Below are positions 27,663 to 37,110 of a DNA stretch of 64,000 nucleotides, one piece after another. Source of the DNA: Idiomarina sp. A28L (GTDB lineage Bacteria; Pseudomonadota; Gammaproteobacteria; Enterobacterales; Alteromonadaceae); contig NZ_AFPO01000012.1 of NCBI RefSeq assembly GCF_000218785.1, positions 124,001 to 188,000 of the forward strand. The letters are read 5' to 3'. The notes beneath the pieces were generated by a model that saw only the letters and a program-made list of their open reading frames with translations, made no database searches and was not told the origin of the DNA. The first letter of the stretch is position 1; each line of letters opens with the position of its first letter. Position numbers and translations under genes: made by a program.

Positions 27663-28381
27663 ATTGGCTTCCTCCGGTTAGAACGCAATGTCTGCACCAC
27701 AAGAATACTGCCCGTAAAAGCAAACAAGAAAGTGCCGAAAATGAAAGCTCGCAACCACCACGTTGTAATATCAACGCGATCTTTATAATCCATAATATGC
27801 AACATCCACATGATGTCGAAACCACGCCAAAAATCGTGTCTGCGAACTGTCATTTCACCTGTTGCTTGGTGAAGGTAAAGGCTGGTATTCCCGAAATCAT
27901 CGAAGTCCACTCGCCAAATTGGCAGGTGTGTTGCACTAAGTTCCGTTGGTGGATTCTCAGTAAGCAGTTCAACGTTCGTTATTGGATTATTGCCCTTCTT
28001 ATAATATTCCTGAGCCAACGCGCGGATATCGCCAGCAGCTAACTGAATTGGTGCGAGAGTACGTAGATCAACAAGAAACTTATCGCTTCCAGAGTGCACT
28101 TGTGCAACATCTTGGCGCTCACCATGAATAGTTCGGTTAACAATTTTTACATCATGAGCATCTGGATAAGTAGCAATAACATCGGCAATCCGAATGCCAG
28201 CCGCTGGGTTATGAAGAACACCATCAGCCTCTTGCGTAAGATGAACACCGTGAATGAATGGGAGTTTTACAAATACCATGTAGGCACCCGAAACAGCCCA
28301 TATCAGCATTTGCACACCAACAATCAGTGATAACCACCGATGCCAAGTACGAAATGCGGAAGATTGATTTTGCATAGACAT
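27659..28381 (-). CDS. PepSY domain membrane protein
   Basis: The 240-residue protein has an N-terminal helix (about residues 14-36), a periplasmic PepSY region and a C-terminal helix (about 208-230), the same layout as the membrane half of its neighbour. The conserved FRTWHRWLSLIVGV, MLHIMDYKDR and WRVDFDD segments are typical of PepSY-TM proteins acting in transmembrane reduction of iron siderophores. Its stop overlaps the next ATG (ATGA), so the two probably form a hetero-complex, this one lacking a reductase domain of its own. Confidence 0.82.
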   Translation of the reverse strand: MSMQNQSSAFRTWHRWLSLIVGVQMLIWAVSGAYMVFVKLPFIHGVHLTQEADGVLHNPAAGIRIADVIATYPDAHDVKIVNRTIHGERQDVAQVHSGSDKFLVDLRTLAPIQLAAGDIRALAQEYYKKGNNPITNVELLTENPPTELSATHLPIWRVDFDDFGNTSLYLHQATGEMTVRRHDFWRGFDIMWMLHIMDYKDRVDITTWWLRAFIFGTFLFAFTGSILVVQTLRSNRRKPI

Positions 28382-28425
28382 TCCCCAACAAAATGGCGGT
28401 GGGAGATTCCACCGCCACTACAGCT

Positions 28426-31119
28426 TTAGAACTGATAACGTAATTTCACATAGAGCTGACGCCCCATGAGGTCATATGTCATCGTGTCGGTATTGGCATC
28501 AGTCCAGCTACGAATAAAAGGTGCTTTTTTATCCAGCAAGTTATTTACACCTGCGCTAAGCGTCCAATTATCATCAATGAACCATGCTCCCTGAACGTTG
28601 TGATAGAAAGTATTCGAAACTTTCGATCCCAAATCGCCAGGTGAAGCATTGATATCATTTGCGGCGCCAATCATGCGAACACCGTAATGGAATTGCCACT
28701 GTTCACCAGAGAATGTAGCTGAAGCATCTGAACGGATACGTGTGAAACTGCCACTACCGCCAGTAATCTTGCCCGCATATTCAATAGCGCTTGCGCCAGG
28801 GAAAGGCTCAATCGTGTATTCATCTAGATAGGTTAAGTTGATATTGAATTTAGCATTTAAACCGAACATGCTCGTTAGATAAAATGCCGAAACGTCCATA
28901 CCAGAAACTTTCTCTGTAGCTACGTTAGCAGGCTGAGAAGACAAGAAATCCAACGAACCCGTGAGAGGATCTCGAGTAAAAGTATCTGAACTACAGAACG
29001 GATGAGATAAGTTTTCCGAGTTGTAGCATGCGTTCAGCTTAGTTGAACCGCCAACACCACGAATAGCATTCTCAATTTGAATATCGAAGTAATCTACAGT
29101 GATTTGTAAACCTTCAACATAGCCCACATCCCAAACAACGCCAGCAGTAAAAGTATCTGCATCTTCTGGCTGTAAATTTGGATTACCACCCGTGCGTGTA
29201 AGCACAGTAGAGCCAAATTGTGCGTAACCTGCAGGTACACCATCAGCCTGGCAGTTTGCTGCTACCGTTGGGTTTGCACCTGGCTGATCCCAGCCTGAAC
29301 AAGGATCTGATGTAGTTAAATTACCTTCACCGATACCACCAAAAAGCTCTGGTATATTTGGCACACGAAAGGCTGTGGATTGGGTTGCACGGAATTTCAC
29401 ATTTTCGTTTACATTCCAGTGCAGGCCAAGCTTATAGTTACCATCACTACCAAATGTATCGTAATCAGAGTAACGATAAGCAAGATCTAGAAACACGGAA
29501 TCAGCGAATTTCTGATCAGAAATAAGCGGAACTGATGTTTCAGCATATAGTTCTGTAACCGAATAATGACCACTTAGCGGTTCCTTCCGGTTAGTGTTCA
29601 TTATTCCGGCTACTACAGATGAATCAGGTTCGCGCCAGCCTCGTTCTTTGCGATGCTCCAAACCAAATGCTACTGGAATAACGCGATCGCCTATCTCAAA
29701 AAGATCACCCGCAACGTTAGCGGTAAGCGATTGCTGTTGGTTGCCGCCATAATCGTTGATACGAAATAGCATATAATCGAGTGCTTCTTGGCTTACATTA
29801 CCTAACCCAATTAAATCGGCACATGGCACCCCATTACTACCACAGGTATCCGGATCAATTGCTCGATTCATACGCTCAAGGTTTGCAATGTTGGTACCGG
29901 CATCATTACCCGTAGTGCGGCCAAAGTTATAAGCTACTTCCCACGCCCAATTGTAATCAATTAAACCATTCATCCCTGCTACTACGCGGAAAGTGTTCAC
30001 ATCCTGCTCAAACCCACGTGGCCCAGCTTCTTCTAAGCGTCGCTGAACGATGCGAATATCTTCGCCAACTGGGTTATCTGGATGATCAGCTGAATAATTT
30101 ATATTCCGCAGCGTACCTGGAGTAGCTATCTGGCTTGAACGCCGGTTGTTATATAGCACTTCAGTAAACACATAAGTTTCATCGCCAACACGGTAATCGC
30201 CGAAGGTTGAAAAACTAATAGTGGTTACCGGGTTAACAGCGTTCAACATATTGAAGAAATCAACGTTATGAGCACCTGCGCTGTAAGTTTCAAACCCTTT
30301 CGGATCACCACCAGCAGTTTGATTAAAGTTAATCATTCGGCCAGTTTCTGGCCCGCTAGTAATAACAGCTCGGCCACCAGGAGTTGAAGCACTACCAAAA
30401 CAGCCGAGTTCTCCAGGCGAAGTTTCAGCTAATGCGCACGCTGCGCGGTCACCCATATTTACTTCATCGGTATCTCGAAAGCTTATGGTTGAAACTAAGC
30501 GCCCGCGATCAGAGCTAGTACCAAACATCAAGTTAACAGAGCGCTCTTCACCATCACTTTTATCTGTTCCAGCTACACGCCCTTCAACCATTACGCCATC
30601 GAAGCTTTTCCGGGTAATTACATTCACTACACCAGCTACGGCATCAGCACCATAAATTGCTGAGGCGCCATCTTTCAATACTTCAATTCGTTCAACCATG
30701 GTTAATGGCAGTGTATTTAAATCTACCGAGCTATTTGCACCCGTACCGCCATTTACCACTCGGCGGCCATTAAGTAGCACCAGCGTGCGGTTAGCACCCA
30801 ACCCACGTAAGTTAACCTGGGTGGTTCCCCAACCACCGCCAACCCAATAAGCGCTGGTTTGGTTGCCGCCAAACCCCGCCGAAGCCGACATTTTCTGGAG
30901 CACAAGCTCCATAGAAGTGAGGCCTGAAGCCTCGATATCTTCTGCCGTAAATACTTGAACCGGTGCTGCGCTTTCCGCTTCTGCTCTCAGAACGCGCGAA
31001 CCCGTTACACTAATACGCTCAATTCGTTCAGCTTCTGCCTCTGAATCTTGAGCTAACGCCTGTGGAGCTGGTGATAAACCAACGCCAACCGCTATTGCGA
31101 GCAATGATAATTTATGCAT
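28426..31119 (-). CDS. TonB-dependent outer-membrane receptor
   Basis: The 897-residue receptor has a signal peptide (residues 1-23, ending ALA), a plug domain (about 38-165, with VNLRGLGANRTLVLLNGRRV and VLKDGASAIYGADAVAGV) and a long barrel ending YVKLRYQF. The group is common in Alteromonadales, Xanthomonadales and Caulobacterales and has varied substrates. The operon partners are PepSY reductases, and bacterioferritin genes lie beyond them, so an iron complex is the best guess; the copper efflux operon lies on the other side. No clear Fur box was found upstream, so the substrate remains open. Confidence 0.9.
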   Translation of the reverse strand: MHKLSLLAIAVGVGLSPAPQALAQDSEAEAERIERISVTGSRVLRAEAESAAPVQVFTAEDIEASGLTSMELVLQKMSASAGFGGNQTSAYWVGGGWGTTQVNLRGLGANRTLVLLNGRRVVNGGTGANSSVDLNTLPLTMVERIEVLKDGASAIYGADAVAGVVNVITRKSFDGVMVEGRVAGTDKSDGEERSVNLMFGTSSDRGRLVSTISFRDTDEVNMGDRAACALAETSPGELGCFGSASTPGGRAVITSGPETGRMINFNQTAGGDPKGFETYSAGAHNVDFFNMLNAVNPVTTISFSTFGDYRVGDETYVFTEVLYNNRRSSQIATPGTLRNINYSADHPDNPVGEDIRIVQRRLEEAGPRGFEQDVNTFRVVAGMNGLIDYNWAWEVAYNFGRTTGNDAGTNIANLERMNRAIDPDTCGSNGVPCADLIGLGNVSQEALDYMLFRINDYGGNQQQSLTANVAGDLFEIGDRVIPVAFGLEHRKERGWREPDSSVVAGIMNTNRKEPLSGHYSVTELYAETSVPLISDQKFADSVFLDLAYRYSDYDTFGSDGNYKLGLHWNVNENVKFRATQSTAFRVPNIPELFGGIGEGNLTTSDPCSGWDQPGANPTVAANCQADGVPAGYAQFGSTVLTRTGGNPNLQPEDADTFTAGVVWDVGYVEGLQITVDYFDIQIENAIRGVGGSTKLNACYNSENLSHPFCSSDTFTRDPLTGSLDFLSSQPANVATEKVSGMDVSAFYLTSMFGLNAKFNINLTYLDEYTIEPFPGASAIEYAGKITGGSGSFTRIRSDASATFSGEQWQFHYGVRMIGAANDINASPGDLGSKVSNTFYHNVQGAWFIDDNWTLSAGVNNLLDKKAPFIRSWTDANTDTMTYDLMGRQLYVKLRYQF

Positions 31120-31477
31120 TTTTTTATTTCCCCATGTGTTGCGTTATTTTTATCTCACACCTTTATTCATACCAGTGAACAAGATGTATATGCAACTTTA
31201 TTATTCATACAAAACCATCGAATAAGTAGCTATTTTTATTATGTTTTTGCCCATATCAACCACCAAGCTAACGCATTTGCGCAACTTGTATAGTCATCTT
31301 ATTTTTAATTAATGATGTTTTATATGGTGTTTTTTTAATCTATAAAGCTCTCCTCGTTTAAGTTGTATATGAATTTTTATATTCTTTTATTGCATAAAAA
31401 AATAATCATTGCGCCTTATTGGTTTAAGTAAAGAAGTAATAAACCTCTTAATATCACTTTAGGAGTACAAAACACCT
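31120..31477. other. AT-rich gap between cusA and the TonB receptor
   Basis: This 358-base region is the promoter region of the receptor operon, transcribed leftwards. It is markedly AT-rich, with several A/T tracts and GTATAT/TTATAT words. I see no ORF, RNA gene or convincing Fur box; AATAATCATTG near 31400 is only a partial match and lies far from the receptor start. No clear terminator for cusA was recognised. Confidence 0.5.
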
Positions 31478-34400
31478 CTAGCGATTAGCCCAATTCAGCT
31501 TCATTTCTTCCCGCCAACTGTATAAAACAGGCACCACAAACATGGTAAGCACAACAAAAGTGAGCCCGCCAACGGTTGGAATTGCCATCGGAATCATTAA
31601 ATCAGCTCCTCGGCCAGTAGCTGTGAGCACTGGGAACAATGCAAGTATCGTTGTCGCACTTGTCATTAAGCACGGCCTTACACGCTGCATACCGGCTTCA
31701 ATAGTGCGTTCGCGAATACTTTCTATGGTGTTCGAAGAGCCTTCAGAAAAGCGTTGCTGTAAGTAAGTAGCCATCACCACACCATCATCAACAGCGATGC
31801 CAAAGAGCGCTAAAAAGCCCACCCACACCGCCACACTTAAATGCGTTACTTCAAACTGGAAGATATCGCGCAAAGTAACGCCCTGAGTGATACCCGGAAT
31901 GGTAAAATTCGCAAACCATGATTGGCCATAGAGGTAGAGCATGATAAAGCCACCGCCCCACGCCACAGCAATACCGCTAAACACCATTAAAGCAGTGCTC
32001 ACTTGCTTAAATTGCAGATAGAGCAAGATGAAAATAAGCGCCAGTGATAACGGAATAACCACTTGCAGCGTTTGCATTGCGCTCTGTTGCTGCTGGTAGC
32101 TGCCCGCGAACGTATAGCTCACGCCCGATTCAAGGCGTAAATCACCACTTGCTTGCGCACTACGAAGGTGTTCTGCCGCCGCCTCTACTGCTTCAACTTC
32201 GGCAATGCCCGCCGCTGAACCAAAAGTTACATAAGCCGTTAGGAATGTATTTTCCGAACGTATCATTTGCGGCCCACGGGTGTAACGAATATCCACTAGC
32301 TCCTCAAGTGGAATTTGCGCCCCGCTCGAAGTTGTTACCAGAATATCGTACATGGCTTCAATATCGTTACGCAGTTCGCGTTGATAGCGAACCCGAATAG
32401 GATAACGCTCCCGCCCCTCGATACTGCGTGTTACTTCAACTCCACCAATCGCAGTAGCCACGGTATTTTGCACCGCCGCAATGGTAAGCCCATAACGGGC
32501 AATATTCTCGCGCTTGAGGTGCAGCTCAAGATAAGGCTTTCCAACCACACGCTCGGCGCTAACCGAAGCCGAATTAACCGCGGGTGAACTGCGCATTACT
32601 CGCTCGATATCTACCGCAGCACGTTCTAGAGCCTCAAGGTTAGGAGCTTGCACTTTCACGCCCATCGCCGCACGCATACCGGTTTGTAACATTAATTGCC
32701 GAGTTTCAATCGGCTGTAGGCGCGGAGCTGAGGTAACCCCTGGCACTTGCGCCACACGCACAATTTCATCCCAAATATCATCAGGGCTTTGAATGTGATC
32801 ACGCCACTGCCGGTATGGTTCACCTTTTCTATCCTGAATCAATTCGCCATTACTATCGCGCACGAACTCACCCTGCCGGTTCACCCGAAAGTTGATTCGT
32901 TGGCCATTAGCATTGGTTTTAAATTCACTCTTATAGTTAATAATGGTTTCAATCATTGAAACCGGTGCAGGATCCAACGCCGTTTCCGCGCGGCCAATCT
33001 TACCTACTACGCTTTCAACTTCCGGAATTGCGGCAATAGCTTTATCTTGTTCGCTTAACACATCGAGTGCTGCCCCTATTGAAGCGTGCGGCATAGTGGT
33101 AGGCATCAACAAGAAACTTCCCTCATCGAGCGAAGGCATAAACTCTCGGCCCAACCCCGGATAAATAGCCAAGCCCGCGATAACAACCAACAACGGCAAC
33201 GCCAAAAATGCAGCTTTGAAACGTAAGCAAAGCCGCAGCAGGGGTTCATAAAAATGGATGATAATTGCGAAACCACCAACCACAAAGGCGAAAAGCATTA
33301 GCACGAATAAGGTATTTCGAATTCCCCCCGCGGCCGGGCCCAACGGTTCCCATAACCCTGCTAAGGCCAAGATCACAACGAAAACCAGCACGGCGTAAGC
33401 AATGCGGTAAGCTTTTCGGCGTGCGAGTAACCACGCATCTATCTTCCGGAACCGGTCACTTAACAATACTCTCAGCATTACCGGCACCACAACGAGCGCC
33501 AACACCACCGCCGCCAACAGCACTAAGGTTTTGGTGTATGCCAACGGCGTAAACAGCTTGCCTTCAGCGCCTGTCATGGTGAACACAGGCAAAAAGCTTA
33601 TAACCGTGGTGGCAATAGCGGTTAATACCGCCGGGCCAACTTCTTTGGTACCGCGCTTGATTACCTCGCCAATATCTAAATCAGGCTTATCTTTACGCAG
33701 CCGCAAAATATTATCGGTAACGATAATCCCCATATCAACAATGGTACCAATCGCAATCGCTATACCAGCTAAAGCTACGATATTGGCTTCCACGCCGAGC
33801 AGGCGCATACCAATAAAGGTCATCAACACCGCCAAAGGCAGCATAGTGGCAATAGTAATTGCCGAGCGCAGGTGCATAAGAAGAATAAGCACCACAGCCG
33901 CAGTAACTAGTAATTGCTGAGTTAAGGCATCGCTTAAAGTACCTAGTGTTTCCATAATCAACGTTGAACGATCATAGAAAGGCACTAAGGTAATTTTGCT
34001 CAGTGTTACCCATTCAGGCCAGCGATCTTGTGGGTGCGCTTGCAACCATTCCGCCCACGCTTTTTGCTCGTGATCATCGAAATTCAAGGTTTGACTGCGA
34101 AGCTCCGGCAACCCTTGCTGTTCAGCAAAGTTACGGATATCGGCTGCGCTAGCCTGCTGCCAATCAACCACAGCCCGTGCCGGTAAGCTTGCAGCCAGTT
34201 CATCGATACGCAGCTTCACGTTCTCAATAGCGGCAAGTGGGTTAAACCCTTCGCGCACGGTTACAATACCGCCCACAGCTTCAGCACCCGATACATCGAG
34301 CGCGCCTCGGCGTTCCGCGGGGCCAAAGCCAACAGTTGCCACATCAGAAACTAGAATCGGAGTATTATCACTGGCCAAACGCACTACCGCGTTTTCTATA

Positions 34401-35164
34401 TCTGCCAAACTTTTAATGAAACCTACACCGCGAACAATGTATTCAACTTGGTTAATTTCAGTAGTTCGAGCGCCAACATCAATATTTGATTCTTGAACAG
34501 CCGCAACCACTTGCTCCATGCTCACATTGAAATAGCGCAAAGCATCGGCATCGATATCAATTTGGTATTCGCGAACGAAACCACCTATCGAAGCCACTTC
34601 ACTAATACCTTCAGCAGCTAACAACCCATAGCGCACATACCAATCTTGTACTGACCGCAATTCATCCAAATCCCAACCACCGGTTGGATTACCCTGCGGA
34701 TCACGCCCCTCTAGGGTATAGAGGTAAACTTGCCCGAGCCCGGTAGCATCAGGCCCTAGCGCAGGTTGAACATTATCAGGAAGGGTACCCGCAGGTAGGC
34801 TGCTGAGCTTCTCCAGGATGCGCGACCGCGACCAATAAAATTCCACATCATCATTGAAGATTACGGCAATGCTGGAGAAGCCAAACATTGAAATCGTGCG
34901 CACATCTTTTACGCCTGGCACGCCCATCAACTGCACTGATAACGGGTAACTAATTTGGTCATCTACATCTTGCGGCGAGCGCCCCGGCCAATCGGTAAAC
35001 ACGATCTGCTGGTTTTCACCAATATTAGGAATCGCATCTACCGCAACAGGCGAGCGCGGTGTTCCCGTATCCCAATTGAACGGGGCTACCATTACCCCAG
35101 CTACGATAATAATTACCGCCATTAAGGCGACAATTAATTTGTTGTTTAAAAGCCAATTTGTCAT
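31478..35164 (-). CDS. cusA: CusA/CzcA-family heavy-metal RND efflux pump
   Basis: The 1228-residue inner-membrane transporter uses the proton gradient to expel metal ions, here probably Cu+/Ag+ given the neighbours. The N-terminal IPNIGENQQIVFTDWPGRSPQDVDDQ, the helix-4 IAIAIGTIVDMG with the proton-relay Asp, and MLQTGMRAAMGVKV are CusA-like. CusA is usually about 1050 residues; the extra length comes from inserted segments after residue 310 (DWQQASAADIRNF region), in helix-rich regions near 590-640 and in the hydrophilic loop near 760 (NANGQRINFRVNRQG). It starts two bases after the cusB stop. Confidence 0.92.
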   Translation of the reverse strand: MTNWLLNNKLIVALMAVIIIVAGVMVAPFNWDTGTPRSPVAVDAIPNIGENQQIVFTDWPGRSPQDVDDQISYPLSVQLMGVPGVKDVRTISMFGFSSIAVIFNDDVEFYWSRSRILEKLSSLPAGTLPDNVQPALGPDATGLGQVYLYTLEGRDPQGNPTGGWDLDELRSVQDWYVRYGLLAAEGISEVASIGGFVREYQIDIDADALRYFNVSMEQVVAAVQESNIDVGARTTEINQVEYIVRGVGFIKSLADIENAVVRLASDNTPILVSDVATVGFGPAERRGALDVSGAEAVGGIVTVREGFNPLAAIENVKLRIDELAASLPARAVVDWQQASAADIRNFAEQQGLPELRSQTLNFDDHEQKAWAEWLQAHPQDRWPEWVTLSKITLVPFYDRSTLIMETLGTLSDALTQQLLVTAAVVLILLMHLRSAITIATMLPLAVLMTFIGMRLLGVEANIVALAGIAIAIGTIVDMGIIVTDNILRLRKDKPDLDIGEVIKRGTKEVGPAVLTAIATTVISFLPVFTMTGAEGKLFTPLAYTKTLVLLAAVVLALVVVPVMLRVLLSDRFRKIDAWLLARRKAYRIAYAVLVFVVILALAGLWEPLGPAAGGIRNTLFVLMLFAFVVGGFAIIIHFYEPLLRLCLRFKAAFLALPLLVVIAGLAIYPGLGREFMPSLDEGSFLLMPTTMPHASIGAALDVLSEQDKAIAAIPEVESVVGKIGRAETALDPAPVSMIETIINYKSEFKTNANGQRINFRVNRQGEFVRDSNGELIQDRKGEPYRQWRDHIQSPDDIWDEIVRVAQVPGVTSAPRLQPIETRQLMLQTGMRAAMGVKVQAPNLEALERAAVDIERVMRSSPAVNSASVSAERVVGKPYLELHLKRENIARYGLTIAAVQNTVATAIGGVEVTRSIEGRERYPIRVRYQRELRNDIEAMYDILVTTSSGAQIPLEELVDIRYTRGPQMIRSENTFLTAYVTFGSAAGIAEVEAVEAAAEHLRSAQASGDLRLESGVSYTFAGSYQQQQSAMQTLQVVIPLSLALIFILLYLQFKQVSTALMVFSGIAVAWGGGFIMLYLYGQSWFANFTIPGITQGVTLRDIFQFEVTHLSVAVWVGFLALFGIAVDDGVVMATYLQQRFSEGSSNTIESIRERTIEAGMQRVRPCLMTSATTILALFPVLTATGRGADLMIPMAIPTVGGLTFVVLTMFVVPVLYSWREEMKLNWANR

Positions 35165-35166
35165 TA

Positions 35167-37110
35167 CTAGTGGCCTCCGTGAACATGGTTATGCTGATTG
35201 CTCATGCCACCGCTGCTTTCGCTTCCATTGTTGGTACCCGGAAGTACACCTTGGTTATCGCCGCAGCGAAGCATCATTGCGCCATAATATGGGTTCAAAA
35301 GTTCATCATCTTGCTGCAGCCACGAAGCACCTTGGCCACTTCGTGCCATAGGGCAAAACATAACGTGCAGCTCACCTTGGTGATAACCTGCTTCCGCCAA
35401 TTCGATCATAGCTTGCGAATGCGCATGGAATTGATTTCGAGCGGTGCTAATAGCCGCTACATGATGAGCATGGCCGGCGCCAGTATTTAATTGTTCTACT
35501 ACCGAACTTAAGCTATCAGGCCAATTCACTGCGGCTACTGATTCATGAAAATCGCCCGCTGCCGCTTGCCATTCAGCAAGGCTATCGCTTTGCAACGCTT
35601 GCCACATATCATTATAAGCCGTGAATACCGGGGCTAAATCAGCAGCATCTACCTGATTTTGCGCAATCGTGGCGGAGCTGTTTGTAGATTGGTTATTGTG
35701 TGCAGAATGATCCGTTGCAGTAGTATTTGCTACCGGTTCATTAGCCGCACTACCACCATGATTTTCATGGCCTGTAGCGCCACCACCTTCAGGAGCCATC
35801 ATGCTCGGCTGCCCTCGTAATTGCAGCTCGCTATCAATTAAAAATGCCCCGCGGCTTACTACTAGCTCACCCTCGGCCAAACCCTCTAACACTTCGTAGT
35901 TATTGCCGAGTTTGCGGCCGAGTTCTACGTTTCTCGCAGAAAAACTGCCGCTTTGCTCGGCATCACGCACATAAACAACGGCTCGTTTACCGGTAATCAA
36001 AGGCGCAGAAGCTGGAATCATCAGTACATTGCCGATCGGTATTTGCACATTCGCACTGGTAAAAGCGCCAGCGGTAAGTAATTGCTCACTTTCAGAAATT
36101 GCTACGCGAACTTCTCGAGTACGCCGTTCTGCATCAATTCGTGGTGCTACTGAAATAATTTCACCATGAATCGATTTACCAGATGATTGCAAAGCAAATT
36201 CAATATGTTGGCCAACTTCAACTAACCCCAGATCACGCTCGAAAACTTCGAATACAGCCCACATCTTATTGTTATCTGCTAATTCAAGTAGGCTGTCCCC
36301 TGCATTTACATAATCGCCCTGCGCAACATTCCGCGCTACTACCAACCCCGCAGAAGGCGAACGAATGAGTACGCGATCACTCGCGGTTTTACTTGCAATA
36401 ACGGCATCAATTTGCGCTTGCGTTAAACCCAGCAACCGTAAACGTTCTCGTGCCGCCCGAAGCGTTGTTTGGTTTGATTCTTGTAAAAACCCAGGTACGG
36501 AAGTATTCGCATTCTTTTGCGCTTGCAAAAGTTCTTGCTGTGCCACAAGCAGCTCCGGGCTATAAAGCTCTACCAACGGATCATTTTTACTTACGCTGGC
36601 TCCGGTATAGTTCACGTGTAAACGCTCAATTCTTCCGCCTGTCCAAGCACTAATGCTAGTTAACGCGCGTTCATCAAACTCTAACTGCCCAGTTACTCGC
36701 AATTGTTGCTGCCCCTCAGCGCGAACAACAGGTTGTGTTTGTACGTTCAAAAGCGCCAAGCTTCTATCAGAAAATTCAACGTTGCTTGTTTCACTCTCAT
36801 CGTTGCCTCGAGCAACTGGAACGAGTTCCATTCCGCAAATAGGGCAACGCTCATTTGGATCCTCAGAACGAAAATGCGGATGCATCGAGCAAGTGTATAA
36901 CTGCGCTTCTTCAACAAACGGATTATCCGAGTTGCCATTAGATAAAGCATGGTTGTGGTTACTATGATCAACTACCTGAGCATTTTCAGTTGTTTCTGTA
37001 TGGTTATGGTCATCCTTAGGCGTTTGAAACTGAATACCTAAAATCGTAGTTGCTATTACTATCAGCACGAATATTGCGGCGATGATTTTTATCATATTAA
37101 TATTTTTCAT
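35167..37110 (-). CDS. cusB: CusB-family periplasmic adaptor with HMBD and DUF3347 domains
   Basis: The 647-residue membrane-fusion protein links CusA to the outer-membrane channel. After an N-terminal membrane anchor (about residues 7-27) come a His-rich spacer and a heavy-metal-binding domain (72-97) with YTCSMHPHFRSEDPN and CPICGMEL. The adaptor body (about 125-430) contains a LRVTGQLEFDERALT barrel start. A His/Asn-rich linker leads to a DUF3347 domain (about 490-610, with AHHVAAISTARNQFHAHSQ and MFCPMA), and the tail ends NQHNHVHGGH. Carrying metal-binding modules at both ends supports copper as substrate. Confidence 0.92.
   Translation of the reverse strand: MKNINMIKIIAAIFVLIVIATTILGIQFQTPKDDHNHTETTENAQVVDHSNHNHALSNGNSDNPFVEEAQLYTCSMHPHFRSEDPNERCPICGMELVPVARGNDESETSNVEFSDRSLALLNVQTQPVVRAEGQQQLRVTGQLEFDERALTSISAWTGGRIERLHVNYTGASVSKNDPLVELYSPELLVAQQELLQAQKNANTSVPGFLQESNQTTLRAARERLRLLGLTQAQIDAVIASKTASDRVLIRSPSAGLVVARNVAQGDYVNAGDSLLELADNNKMWAVFEVFERDLGLVEVGQHIEFALQSSGKSIHGEIISVAPRIDAERRTREVRVAISESEQLLTAGAFTSANVQIPIGNVLMIPASAPLITGKRAVVYVRDAEQSGSFSARNVELGRKLGNNYEVLEGLAEGELVVSRGAFLIDSELQLRGQPSMMAPEGGGATGHENHGGSAANEPVANTTATDHSAHNNQSTNSSATIAQNQVDAADLAPVFTAYNDMWQALQSDSLAEWQAAAGDFHESVAAVNWPDSLSSVVEQLNTGAGHAHHVAAISTARNQFHAHSQAMIELAEAGYHQGELHVMFCPMARSGQGASWLQQDDELLNPYYGAMMLRCGDNQGVLPGTNNGSESSGGMSNQHNHVHGGH

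Noticed and set aside
31389-31411. Fur box upstream of the TonB receptor
   Set aside because: Only AATAATCATTG matches; overall agreement is poor in a very AT-rich region and it lies about 270 bases from the receptor start.
33531-33920. 129-codon plus-strand ORF inside cusA
   Set aside because: It is antisense to the well-supported CusA frame and mirrors membrane-helix codons, with no ribosome-binding site.
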